A DNA stretch of 64,000 nucleotides, taken from contig CM076259.1 in NCBI GenBank assembly GCA_038380795.1, forward strand, positions 24,348,977-24,412,976, given 5' to 3'. Source of the stretch: Pyrocephalus nanus. Its lineage: Eukaryota > Chordata > Aves > Passeriformes > Tyrannidae. Below, one piece after another: positions 1 to 11,755 of the stretch. The notes beneath the pieces are model-generated. The model made no database searches, was not told the origin of the DNA, and saw only the letters and a list, made by a program, of their open reading frames with translations. Each line of letters opens with the position of its first letter. Position 1 is the first letter of the stretch. A program made the translations under genes and the position numbers.

Positions 1-354
1 GCAGGGCTGTCGATCCAGCATGAAACTCACTTCGGAAAACTGTTTTTAAAGAAGAGAATATCTGCATGAGGGAGGGGAGAAGGTGGGGGAAATAAATCTC
101 TTGGTACTTTTGTTCATTATTTAAAGCAACTGTTATTTTCTCTCTCATTTTTGCTTTCAAATTTGATATCCAAGAGACAAGATTTCTTCTAGTCTAGGCA
201 CCACTGGGGGAAACAGACTGTGCAATCAGTCTGTTTCAGAGAATGTTTCATTCCAGCATTTCAGGCAGGAGAAAGGTCCAGAGGAGATGCAAGAATCATC
301 AACCAGGAATCTTAAGAGATTTTGAAATGCAGCTCTGATCTTTGCTGGTTCAAA
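1..354. other. Unannotated unique sequence
   Basis: I recognise no gene or repeat here. The stretch runs up to the 5' truncation point of the CR1 fragment that follows, and the boundary is approximate because the first bases of that fragment are degraded. Confidence 0.5.
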
Positions 355-867
355 CATCACTGAGCCACTACTTTGGGTGCCTATGTATGGCATAATACAG
401 GTATCCTGGCTTGTATCAAAGACAGTGTGGCCAGGAGAACCAGGGAAGTGACTGTCCTCCTGTACTCGGCACTGGTGAGGCTGCACCTCAAATCCTGTAT
501 CCAGTTTTGGGCTTTTCACTACAAGAAAGACATTGAGGTGCCGGAGCAAGTTCAGAGAAGGACAACAAAGCTGATGAAGGGTCTAAAGGGTAAGTCATCT
601 AAGGAGCAGCTTAGGGAGCTGGGGGTGTTTAGCCTGGAGAAGAGGAGGCTGAGGGGAGACCTCATCACTCTCTACAACTACCTTAGAGGAGGTTGTAGCC
701 AGGTAAAGCTCAGCCTCTTCTCCCAGACAAATGACAGGATGAGACGACATGTTCAAGACACAAATGGACATGACACTTAGTGCCATGACCTCTAGACAAG
801 GTGGTGAACGGTCAAAGGTTGGACTTGATGATCCTGGAGGTCTTTTCCAATCTAAATCATTCTGGGT
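355..867 (+). mobile_element. CR1 LINE 3' fragment with relic ORF2 C-terminus
   Basis: CR1 is the dominant LINE of bird genomes, and most copies are 5'-truncated like this one. The sequence follows the CR1 3' region in order: 'atcctggcttgtatcaa' near 411, 'tgtactcggcactggtgagg' near 461, the 'gagaagaggaggctgagggg' block near 638, and the closing 'ttggacttgatgatc' / 'ggtcttttccaatctaaat' near 820-860. A frame at 373-780 is open for 135 codons and covers the C-terminal end of the CR1 ORF2 protein (reverse-transcriptase side), including a run of basic residues '[10 protein letters not shown]'. An internal deletion removes the part between the 'gacaggatgagacga' block (about 735) and the final about 90 bp, and the usual short terminal repeat is missing, so the copy is dead. 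It is expected to be an ordinary fossil. Confidence 0.9.
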
Positions 868-2469
868 ATATACCTTTTTTACACTACCAAATATTGAATG
901 TAAGGAAGGGAAAACTAGGAAGGGAAACTGTTAGTTGGCTGAACTTATCAGAGCTCCTCCTGCCAAGCATCATTAGAGAGAGCCACTATAATGAGCATCT
1001 GACCAATGCACGTGGGTCCCCACACCTCTAAAATGATCTTGTGGTTCATCACTGACTGCTCTGCTCAGGTCAGGACTCAATAGTTTGCAAAATACAAACA
1101 TTAAAAAGCTGCAAGGCCTGACCGTATCCACCAGTTTCTTACAGAAGTTGACAGCCCTGTTCCTCAGAGGACTTCAGGTGATGCTGGGTGTAACTGTCTT
1201 TAGACAGGTCTTAGACCTGAGCTTAAGACCACGGAGTCAGCCCTGATGATACTTGGTGCAGTCATAACTGAACTTTGCAGCTGGTTCTGTCCCTAATAAC
1301 GAGCCAAACAAATACATGGATTCAAACACGGCAGTTTGTGCATTTACTTTTTTTACAGACCAGCAATTAGCCAAGGGTAACTCATGCACTATAGAAAGGG
1401 CCATTAGAAAAATAAAGAGTGCATAATAAGCTGGCATGCCTTTATGAGACAGGGAAAAAGCACTATATCGTGGGATTTCAGGTAGGGAGTACAGCATCAG
1501 CAAGCTGGAGGGGAGAACACTATTAACAAAGCACTTGCACTGAGCTACTTGATAACTTTGGATGAGGTAAGCTGAGTCTGGAGGATATGTTAACTTTGTG
1601 CATACACAGAATGGGCAAGCCTTGTGACTGTTAATGGCTTTGTTAAATCATTTCTCTCAGCGAGTCTGTCTGTAAGAAGGGATTGATGCAGCTACCCTCA
1701 TTTTTTAAGCTGCTTTGAGTTTTGCACATGGAAAGTATTAAGTGCTGGCATTACATCTGTAAAATTAAGGCCCTAAAAAGGTCAAAGTCATCAGCTTAAT
1801 TTTGCAAAGAGGATTGAGCAAAACTGGGATCTCAGGATATCTGATTAGTTGTACATTACAGTTTTTTTCTGTTGTCTACTCTACTTTACTTAGACTGTGT
1901 TTTCTCTCCCAAAGATTTGTGGAGGCTTTAAGTTAATTTTGTGGTACCATAAGGTACCAGACTGCCAAACTGCAAGATTAAAAGGATCCTACGTGTTTAG
2001 ATCTGCAAGCAAGATCAGCATTAGCTTCTCTATCCATTATAACATCTCCCTTTCCCTCACTCCCTTCCTACCCTAAAATAACCTCAGCAATTAAACAGAG
2101 AATGGACTCACAGAAGGAAGAAAAACTGCAGTGTCTGTGTCCCATTCTGTCCCAGCCCTTTCTGGATAACTTCCCAACAGGAAGACTATTTATACCAGAT
2201 TTTTTTTCAGAAGGTGGATAAGGGCTCTGCTATATCTCATCTACCCATATGATAGGCAAGTAATCAGCCAGCAAATCCATGATTTTCAGATGTGCAGCAG
2301 GGTCATAAACCAAAGGTGGGAAGCATTAAACATCCTGCCAATTTGCATACATGTAGCCACACAATCTAGAACTCTGGAAGGTGACAAGTGACATCCACCA
2401 AAGTGAGCATGAACAATGAAAAATGTGAACTAAACAGCCTCGGTTTTGATCATCAGGTCTCTCTTTCCA
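868..2469. other. Unannotated unique sequence
   Basis: No repeat or coding segment is recognisable. The only open frames are short and show no coding bias by eye. Confidence 0.45.
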
Positions 2470-2572
2470 AACCATACAATAGTTTAGCTTGGAAAGGACC
2501 TTGAAGACCACCTACTTCCAACATCCCTGCCATGAGCAGGGACACCTTCTACAAAATCAGGTTGTTCAAAGG
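2470..2572 (-). mobile_element. CR1 LINE 3' tail
   Basis: The plus strand reads as the reverse complement of a CR1 3' end: 'ttggaaaggaccttgaagac', then the 'ccaacatccctgccatgagc' block and 'cagggacaccttct', then 'caggttgttcaaag'. Only about 100 bp remain. The short frames that cross it are a by-product of the repeat. Confidence 0.85.
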
Positions 2573-4059
2573 TTATTTGACGGAAGTAGAGATGTTCCAC
2601 TTGACAAAGAAAGGAGACAACATGCACTCCAGCAGATTGCCACTGCACCACAACCACCCCAGCCTCAGGGGAAAAAGCAAACAGTTAACCAAGTCCTTTA
2701 GGTATGCTATAATTAAAACACCAATAATTTTTCAGAGCATGTTAAACTTAAACTCTTCAAGAATTCTATGGACTCTGTCACCTTGGAAATCCCATCTTAA
2801 TTTGCTGAGTACAGGGAGCCTTTGTGTTATTTATCACACAGACAAACATTGCTCTGCAGGACCATCAATCCAGCCTGAAATTCAAGAAAAGGAAATCTGG
2901 TGAAAAACAAAGGCAAAACCAAAAATCTCTCAGAGATACCTGACACCAGGGGAAGCAAAAATGTGGTTGCTCTCTCCCAATGTAGGGAAAGGAGTTCTTT
3001 ATGGTGGACAGAGGAAGGGAGAAAAAAACATGCTGGAGAACTGGTTCTACCAAAAATAATTTAGGATCGGTTTCAGAGCAAAATGAAGAAAGGCAACTAA
3101 GATGAAGAATGCCTCTATGGAACCCTTCAGGGGTGTTTCAGGCTGTCTCCAAATGCAGGTAGAAACCACTACTCAGATTTGATCTACATGGGTTTAGATT
3201 TCCCTTCCTCTCCCAGTAGGAGGATTAGAAATGGACAGAGCTCTCTATTTCAGTACCAAAATTAATCACAAAGCATGTTTTCAACAACCAGTGGGCTATA
3301 TAACCAGTTCAACCACCTTCACATTCCTTTCAGCATAGAGTTTCCCTCTTGGGGCCCACTGACTCTTTTCAAATCCAGTTTCAGAATACACTTCTTGAAG
3401 TTTCCCAAGAAGCTAGTGTAAAAGTATTTCTTCCCCTTACGCCATATGTGACAAAAATATCCTGATATGAAAAACACCACCTACACACAAACATCTCAGA
3501 GCTAATCTAATGCATACCACAACATTTGTCAGAGAGTAGAAAGAATAATCATTTGTTCCCTTCACCTATCATACTGCCTGCTCCAGTAGCCTCTGCAGAA
3601 AGGCTTTTCTATCTACAGCTGATGGAGTGTATATCTCTTTCTAAGAGAAGGATCTGGGAACAGAAGGCCTTCTAGATGCTGCCATCAGGCACCCTGGCTG
3701 AAGAGACACTGCCCTTTGGCAATGACAATTACGGCAACACTTCACAGGGTGGTCAAGGTGAGGAGTTTGGACCTAGACATCTGAACTGTAGATGTTTACA
3801 GTTTTGGTACATGAAGATCAGCCTCTATCTCTCCCATGAGTTATGTTGCCAGCTTGCAACAAAAAAACAAACCAAAACAACACCAAGAAACCGAAACAAC
3901 CTCATGATCTCAGAGAGAGAGTTCATTTGAGAAATCCAACTTCATTGACACCCAAACTACAACTTTCTCAATACTACAACAATACTGCAGCATCAAACTA
4001 CCTTGAGTTAGACTAAATGTTTAATTTTCCTCCTCAGGAAACTATGGTTTCTAACACTG
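2573..4059. other. Unannotated unique sequence
   Basis: Nothing coding is recognised. A short A/C-rich tract lies near 3859-3899. Otherwise this is ordinary mixed-composition sequence. Confidence 0.45.
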
Positions 4060-4108
4060 AAAAAAACAAACAAACAAAAAAACCAAACAAACAACAACAA
4101 CAAAAAAA
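4060..4108 (+). repeat. A/C-rich simple repeat (CAAA)n/(CAA)n
   Basis: The tract alternates units of CAAA, CAA and longer A runs. A minus-strand frame across it encodes a run of Phe and Cys purely because of the repeat. Confidence 0.9.
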
Positions 4109-7100
4109 CTGTACTTTGCAGTCAGCTCTTTGAGAAAAACTGATCTGAGAGAAGTTAGTAAGCATAAGGATTACTTTGTACATCTTTACCCATGATGTAA
4201 AGTACTGTACACAGTAGCATGTACCACAGAGCAAAAAACTGAAAATTAAGGGAAATTAAAGCACCAAGATAGATCTTATGGAAAGCTGGAGACTCACAGC
4301 AATTTCTATTACATTCAGAGAGCCTCATTCAGGAGAAAAGGGAATCAGTGACCTGCAACTCATCTATACTTGTCTCTTCTCTTGCTGTGACTTCAGCTTG
4401 ACAATACAGTAGAATTCTATTTTACCAATCTTCCCTTGAAGGAATCATTTGACTCAAAAGATTGAACCTACTTCCCCACCAAAAAATAGTCACTGTGTGT
4501 GGACAGATGTCTTTGCCCTTTTGATCAGAGAACTATCAGCTGGATCAGATTGGAGGTAATTTATTTTAATACTTTTGAAAAATAGGAAAGAATTTGGTAT
4601 CTCATATATGTAAGCTGCTAATTAAAGCCAATTAGAACCTGACTGACCCGTAATCATATTGAAATGGGGCAGAACCCAGTTGTGTCCCTGCAAAAAGGGG
4701 ATTTTGCATTTCTGCACACAATTCATGGGAAGGACAGAGGAGAGGTAGAGGGAAGCTCCTCAAGGTACAGGTCTCCCAGTCTTTGCTTGAAACAATCCAC
4801 ATAAGTACATCTGGATGGCATAAACCCTGACAAGGGAATTCAGGTATATAAGGACTTCCTTCATCTGTCTGCCTATTCCACTGCTTGGATGCAGTATTTC
4901 ACATGGTGAGCATCCCTCTCATGTACCATATCACAGTAGGCACTCTCAAAATGAAAGTCAGTTGACTAAGGGCAAATAACAGAGATCTGTCTCCCAAACA
5001 CCCATCTATTGTTTACAGAATTATTTACCTTTTAATTATTGAGTTAGCCTACACAGCTTCATACAACCCATTCTTCTAGACAAGAGTCCCTTCACAGCAC
5101 CTATGACCGTGCACTGATCCCTGTCTGTCAGAAGCAGTAGGGCCTCAAAAAAGCCATGGCCTGTTCCAGTGCCATCTGTACGCTTAGGGAGGAGACACCA
5201 GGCTACAGATTCTGCTTTAGTACTGTCCAGAATGGCACACATGCTCTGAGATACATACCAAAATATGCTTAATTCAAGACCCTGAAGAGAAAGGGCAGGA
5301 TGCCTCTTCTTTTGCAAGGCAGATATCCACCAGTTCACAGGAGAAGCAGGACGTGAGCTGGGGTCTCTTAAACCCTAAGCTGATGTATTAACTGCAGGGC
5401 TGTTCTTTTCCTCCACTGCTTACTTCAGTTTCTCCTTGTGTTGTTGAGAGAGGGAAAATTGGTACAAAACAATACCTGAAACTTGCATCTGCATTAAGAT
5501 CAACCCAGCCTCCTTCCAGGGATTCATGTGCCCATATTCTTCATTTATCTTCATTTCACACTGTCATTCTTGCCAGCTATGCTGTCTCTGCCAAAAACCT
5601 TTTGGAAAGAGGAAGTGTCATGAGAACCACTGCAATTATAGATCCAAACCCACACCAGCTGGGTCAATACAGCCATTTCAAAAACTTCTTTTGTGGCTAG
5701 GATCATGTGTTCATATACATACATCTCTATTTTCAAGCATATTTGTTTTTTTACTTTTCTTTGTTGAGGAAAAGCTACCATGCTCTTCAAATTCATAAGT
5801 TTGCCTCCGAACTCTAGACGTTCTCAGCAATGTGATGTTTGCAGCAGACCAAAAAGAAGCTTGCCAAGCAAACACTGACTTCATGGCACAGGTGCATTTT
5901 GGACCTATGCTCCCTGAACTCTGTGCAGGGAGGTCATACAAAGCAGTTCTTAGTAAGCCTGTGAAATTGCACTGATCGGTAACACAAATGTGATGGATAA
6001 GATAAAGGGGATCCTGGTGAGCTGTAGGAAGGGCCAAGCTTTGCTAAAGCATTGTAACAGGGCTGGCTGTAAGCAGCCACTTAAACATAGAGTTTCGGCT
6101 GTTCCTTCCTAGGATACTCATCTTAAAAAATAAACCTGTCCCAAAATTGTGTGTGATTGCCTCCACTAACTAAACAGGATGAACAGTATAGTCTAGCTTT
6201 CAGTCTACCACCCTGTTCCTCTCCACATGATTCCAATAACAGCTACTGCAGGGTGCAAGAAAGGGCAGGAAATACTTAAAAACCTCACACCTTGTGCATT
6301 TACAAGGATAGCCAAACAGCCATGGGAAGGCACAGCTCTATTTTCTCATTTGCCTATGCCTACATATGGCTCACTGTGAGAACAGGGGGTACCAGAGGGA
6401 ATGTAATAGGTGGAGTTCACAACATGAGCAGAGGCCAAAGGGAGTCAGCGACACAGAAGCAAAGGGTGGAGGAAACAGACCATGGCTACTCCAGGGTAAG
6501 TCTGTTCCCCAAACCACTTCACGTCATCTAAGCAGCGAACAAACCTTGAGTTGGTTCCAGCCTGCTGGCCTGGAACACCTCAGGGGCATTCTTCTGGAGC
6601 GTGCTCTTGAGTGTATCCTGACTTTCCACAGCATTATGCAGGCTTGCCATGAAAAACCCTCCTGGATTCTATAACAAAATAGAAATTCAGGGATGAGAAA
6701 AAAAACCCAGTGCTTTCAAAAGGAGCCAGCGCCTGATTTATGGCTTTATGTCGAGCCAATGCTAGCTTGGTTGGTAGTTTCAGAATTTCTGCAAGGAAAA
6801 GGTTGTTTTGAAACCTCCTGAACTTTTCTGAGCCAGAAGGTGGTCTGACAGTAAGCCTTATTTTATTTTCTCTTTTTTCTCTCTCTTTTACTTGGTGCTC
6901 TCTGGGACAATCCCCCAGTGAGACATCTGCTAGCCAGCAGAAACAGAGATCCTGCATCAGTGCAGGATGCACACAGCAGTCTGTAACTGCTTGGGGGCTT
7001 AGGTCAGGGCAGGCTGGGTGGATCTGTCACAGCAAAAGCTATTTGTCAGGCATGCAATGGCTTAAGGGTGCAGTGGCCTCACCTTTGCAATAACCTGTCT

Positions 7101-8740
7101 ACCCCTAACACAGTGTGCCCTGGGAGACAAGGCAGTGCTGTACACAGAATGCACAGCTGTACCCAGGCTGTACAGACATGACAGAGATGCTCCAAGGCAA
7201 ATAAAGCAGGACAAGAATTCTGGCACAACACAAGCACTTCCTGGAGGCTGGTTTGCCCACCCATGCCAGCCACTGCACTCTCCTGCTATGCAACAGGCTA
7301 GACTGAGAGTCCAGAGCACTGAAAACAGCACATCCTTCCTCCCACACATTAAACACTATGGGTTATTTACACAGCTGCCTTTTTTTCCCCCCTATTACTC
7401 CTCCACCTGTCACATCTTCCTTCTTTGGTGCACTTCTCTAAGATCTTATGCTGCTCATTTGGAGGAGAAAGGCTCAGTCTTTCTGTCCCTGCCAACACAG
7501 CTCCCTCTCTTGTACCCTGCTGAAAATGAGGAACCTTCCCACACAAGAAGCTTTACTCAGGATAGGTACTGCAGTAAAATGTACACCCTGAGAAAAAGCA
7601 GTGGCTGCCTCTGTGCAGCATATTGTCCTTACCCTCACATTTCCCAGCCCAGCCCCTGTGCAACTCCCACACAGGTGGTCCAGTCATTCCCAGAATTCTT
7701 TTAGAAACTTTGGCTTACAGGACAACAAGCAGAATGTGTCTGTGACTGTCCCCTAATTCCCACAACCCTCCCTCTCTCTGTCCCTGCCAGGCATGTGTGG
7801 TGGTTTCAGATGACTACTTTATATCCTCATGAGTCAAACCCTAGTATCCCTTAATATTTGCTCCCAGCACATAAGTGGTGTCTCATGCTGTTTCCCTCTG
7901 CGACCTCAATATCCAATTCCTGTTCCCCTTGGTTGCTTTACTTGCAGGAATAACACCATCTGTGGCAAAGATAATACCCTGTAGCAGCTCCTCAGTACAT
8001 GTGGTCGGTCTGATTCCTTCCACCAAACCCCACAGAATGCAGAGTAAGGTGCCATGTATAAGCCAAATGTTCAGCTAACACAAAAGCCTCTAACAACAGC
8101 TCTTTTAAAACCTCAGACTAATCCTATTAACTCCTAGCAGCAGGTGCAAAGGGGTTGCTGCACCCAGTCCTATGCCCCCCACAGGTACAGAGATGCTCAG
8201 AGAGTGACCATACCCACACAGGCAAGCACACAGATGTTCTCACACACACAGACCTATTCACACACTCACCCCACGCAGCACTCACCCGCAGTTCTGCTCA
8301 GTTTTACTCGGAGAGATAAGCTGCACATGCGTTGCTGAGAAAACAGAGCTCTAGGTCTCCATCAGAGGCAGGCACAGACTTTTCAGAGGGAGGCTTCAGT
8401 GCCTGTCTGTGATTTTATCTCCCGTGTCCATTTGTCGTTAGCATCAATTGCCGATTTGGTGGCATACCGATAGCATGATGTGATCCCTGTTGTCTCTCCC
8501 CTTTCCTCTGGGGTTAGGCAGTGCTTTTTCTCATTACCTCTTTGCTGAAAAGTGTTTATCATGGCAGATAATCTGAGAAAAAGCTCCTTCTTGAAATCAT
8601 TTGTCTTTTAGCCATGGGAGTAGGAAGTGCCTCACAGTTTCAGTCTCTCCTGTCATTTTAGAGTCATTCTCTCTTACACTACTGTACTTCATCTCTGGCT
8701 GTCCAGCTCTAAGCTGTGGTCTGCATTTTTGCTTATGTAG
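4109..8740. other. Unannotated sequence with one AT-rich site cluster and a CA-rich patch
   Basis: No gene or interspersed repeat is recognised. At 8208-8285 the sequence is rich in CACACA units broken by other bases. The longest plus-strand open frame of the window (7135-7704, 189 codons) lies here, but its composition is simply stop-poor and CT-rich. It has no recognisable domain, and I treat it as chance. Confidence 0.4.
4590..4740. promoter_or_regulatory. Candidate conserved non-coding element (homeodomain-site cluster)
   Basis: A TAATTA core lies at 4619-4624, an overlapping-type CAATTAG lies about 5 bases further on, and a TAATCATATTG motif follows. This density of homeodomain-type cores in otherwise mixed sequence is typical of developmental enhancers. 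Function is inferred only from motif look, and conservation was not tested. Confidence 0.2.
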
Positions 8741-8834
8741 CCAAAAAAAACCCAACCCAAACCAAACCAAACCAAAAAACCCCACAAACCAATAAAAAAA
8801 ACCAAACAAACAAAAAAACCCAACCAAAAACAAT
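8741..8834 (+). repeat. A/C-rich simple repeat (CCAAA)n
   Basis: Roughly 95 bp made of CCAAA, CCCAA and CAAA units with A-runs. Open frames on either strand here are low-complexity (Lys/Asn/Pro/Thr on plus, Phe/Trp/Gly on minus) and are not genes. Confidence 0.92.
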
Positions 8835-11298
8835 CAGACTTCGCATAAAAATTTTGGGTGTAGGAGGATCAGTTGAGGGGGGCAAAGTACTTAGTTCACA
8901 CTCCTTAACTGCCTGTTGCACTAAATCTATCTGCCTTCACCTGGTAGGTTTGATGCTGGCAGTTACAGATGCCCTCAATCCCCAACAGTGGGTGACTGCT
9001 CCACCTGTAGCATGGTTAGGGGTGCAGGCAAAGTCTTACAGAAGACAATACTGCTTTCACTCAGATGTCAGTTTTGAACCTCTAGTTCTTTAAGAACACA
9101 AAGCTGAGTGGCTCAGATCAAAGTGGCATGCAGTGCAGCAGATTTTTCTGTATGTTAGTTAGAAGTGGGGAAGGAAAAGAAGTCTGTTCTTTAGGCAATT
9201 TTGGGGGACATCATTGTGTAATGCAGAGAAAAACAGTGAGATTAAGAATTTTTTTTTCTCTCTTGTGAAACCTTCAGATTTTTTTCATCGTAGGCTGGTG
9301 ATGAAAAATTGAAATTTTTGTTCTTCCCCAAGGAATGGAAATTTCAATTCAGAATGTTGACATTTTTGATCTAAACAAAGTTTTTTGATGATCTCAAAAT
9401 CAAAGCATGTAGTTTTACAGAAGTAGCATGAAATATTCCATTTGAATTTGTTTCAACAAACCAAATGTCCCTCTAACACAGCTACTAACAGGAATTGCTT
9501 CCTGGCCTGGTTATGGCTCCAGGAACACTGAGACACAGGACTCACACAGGCTGCTGCTTCAAGTGGACCAGATAAAACTCATTGCATTGCCATTGCCTTA
9601 TGAGTTTATAGGTCTTCAGTTGTACCTGGTGCACAGTGGAAATGGGGGTGTTGGAAAGGCTATCCATGAAAGTGATGCACCATAGGGAAACACAGTTCGA
9701 AATCCGTTCAGAACAAACCTGCATTTTATTCTGGGGCAAAAAGGAAAGACATTTGTGAGGAAAATTTTCACACAGGTCTAGTTCAGATGGCACTGTGGAG
9801 ACAAGAGGAACAGGTATCTCATACAAATACACCATTATACAATTCTGCTGTTGCTGTAATGGCACATATAGTTTGTTACCTTTTAAAATCAGCCCCACTC
9901 TGTGCCCATGCATGGCAGAGTAGGCCCACATGCCACCTCTCCTGTAGGGATCCACAGGAAACAGCCTGATTGTATATCCACACATGGGTCAGAGCTCACA
10001 CTGCGATAGCACAGACCCACACACAGAAGCCTGAAGGATTCTGACACCTATTAGAAGTCAGGAACAGGTGTAACATGCCCTGTTATCCTAAGCATACACA
10101 CACACACAGTATTACATGCACCCATGCTAAGAACTTGCAACACATTTTCCTATATTTTCTCAAAATTTCCTTAGGACCAGACATGCTTACTCATCGGTTT
10201 AATCTCAAACACACATAGCATTCAGTCCTGCCACTCACAATTCATCCCATCTCCCTCGGGAGAGTCAATCTGGCAGCCCTGTCTCCACTGAGACAGAGGC
10301 TGCAATTTGTGCCAACAAGAAGAGAAATCCCGCCAAAACCTTGAGAACAGCCGTGGGCTCATTCACATTTTCTTCTGTTCCTCAGGGGAAAGAATAATAA
10401 TAATAAAAAACCCAAACCAGCTGTGAATTTATTGACTCTCCCTTAAGAATCTCTGGTGCAGTAAATTCCACCTTCATGGTGCTGGCTAATTATGCATTTA
10501 TTTAACTCTGTTGCTGTGGGTTTTTTAATGATTCTCTTCTGTTGTTTGAAGTTCACTGTCTATTATTTGCAATAAAAACCTCTGTCATATCTTTGCCTCA
10601 TTATTCCTAACAAATAGTGCATTTTCTGCCCCACCTCCTCTCTCTCTTCCCCTGCTCTGCATTGCTCCCTGCCACCCTCACCTCTCCGACTAGCACTCCC
10701 TGAGTTTCAAAGACCAGCTGTTAGCATTTTGTCAACGGAGTGCTTTTGAGAAACTTCTGTCACGGGCTCCAGCACAGCAGGGGCTGCTGAATAAAATATC
10801 AGCCCTTCAAAAGGGAATTAAGGCAGAGAACAAAAGCAGCAGGGAGAACAAGGAGGGGGGAGGCCAGCCCATCGGTCCCCTCCCGCCTGGCAGTTTGAAA
10901 GAGGGAGCCCTTCAGTAACACTCCAAGACAGATATATGGGACAGATGTGGTGTCCAGTTCATGGATGAAAATTGCCTTTCTCTCTTGAGAAAGAGAACTA
11001 GTGAAACATTCCTAGGGAAGAAGAAGTGTAACACTCTTAGTTCAGTGGCACTGAATTGCTGAGTGCAAGTTTCATCCACTCCCAGCTACAACTTGCAGGA
11101 TCTGACTCCACTCCCTGACTTCTTACAATTGCCCAAGCTTCATTCCTGAAGTGTTTCTTCCAGCCCAAAAAACAGGTTTTAAGATTTGTTAATTTTTTTT
11201 TTTTTCAAGTAAAACACAGATTTTCCCAAACCAAGTAAAAAAAGGAAGTGGATTGATGCACTTGGTTTCCATCAATAATTTCCAAATCAGCAAGCACC
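8835..11298. other. Unannotated sequence with AT-rich palindromic stretch
   Basis: No gene recognised. At 9240-9400 there is a run of T-rich and A-rich short palindromes (for example arms 9304-9310 and 9313-9319). A (CA)n tract of 14 bases lies at 10095-10108 and a short (AAT)n tract near 10397. Confidence 0.4.
10420..10620. promoter_or_regulatory. Candidate conserved non-coding element
   Basis: An AT-rich stretch holds 'gctaattatgcattta' (homeodomain core next to a POU-like half site) near 10484 and an AATAAA near 10570. It differs in texture from the CT-rich sequence that follows. No coding frame is present. The call rests on motif texture only. Confidence 0.2.
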
Positions 11299-11755
11299 AA
11301 TCACTCCTATCTTCAAAAAGGAGGTTTGGGCAATTACAGGCCCATCAGCCTTATCGCGATTCCTGGGAAGGTGATGGAACAAATGCTTCTGGAAAATATT
11401 TCCAAGCATATTAAGGATAAAAACAGAGTAACTGGGAGTAGTTATCATGGATTTATGAAATAGAAATCATGCCTGGCCATCCCTTCTGCAATGAAATTAT
11501 CAGTTTAGAAAAGGAGTGAAGGGCCTTGATGGTTCTCTGATTCATGAATGACCTGGACAATGAGGAAGAGACTACTCAGCAAATTTGCAGAAGATACAAT
11601 ACTGGGAGAAATGGCTGATGCACCAAAAGGTTGTGCTGCCACTCAGAGAGACTTTGCCAGGCTAAAGAACTGAGACAACAGGAATCTCAAGAAGTTTGAA
11701 GGGAAGCACAGAATCTTGCACCAAGGAAGAAAACCTCATGCACCAGTATATCCTA
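11299..11755 (+). mobile_element. CR1 LINE ORF2 (reverse transcriptase) fragment, internally deleted
   Basis: The sequence matches the reverse-transcriptase part of CR1 ORF2: 'cctatcttcaaaaag' near 11306, 'attacaggcccatcagcctt' near 11333, 'cctgggaaggtgatgga' near 11362, then 'aatgacctggac' near 11547, 'gcaaatttgcagaagatac' near 11579 and 'tgtgctgccactcagagaga' near 11632. About 300 bp of the usual element are missing between roughly 11500 and 11540. The catalytic Asp-Asp block near 11587 is altered to Glu-Asp. In-frame stops and frameshifts are present. It is a dead internal fragment with no 3' tail. Confidence 0.85.

Noticed and set aside
4841..4855. TATA-like 'gtatataagga' as a promoter
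   Set aside because: No initiator, no supporting motifs and no downstream exon; single TATA-like strings are frequent in AT-rich DNA.
7135..7704. 189-codon plus-strand open frame, longest in the window
   Set aside because: No domain, no coding texture, four overlapping frames on the minus strand, and a length expected by chance in stop-poor CT-rich DNA.
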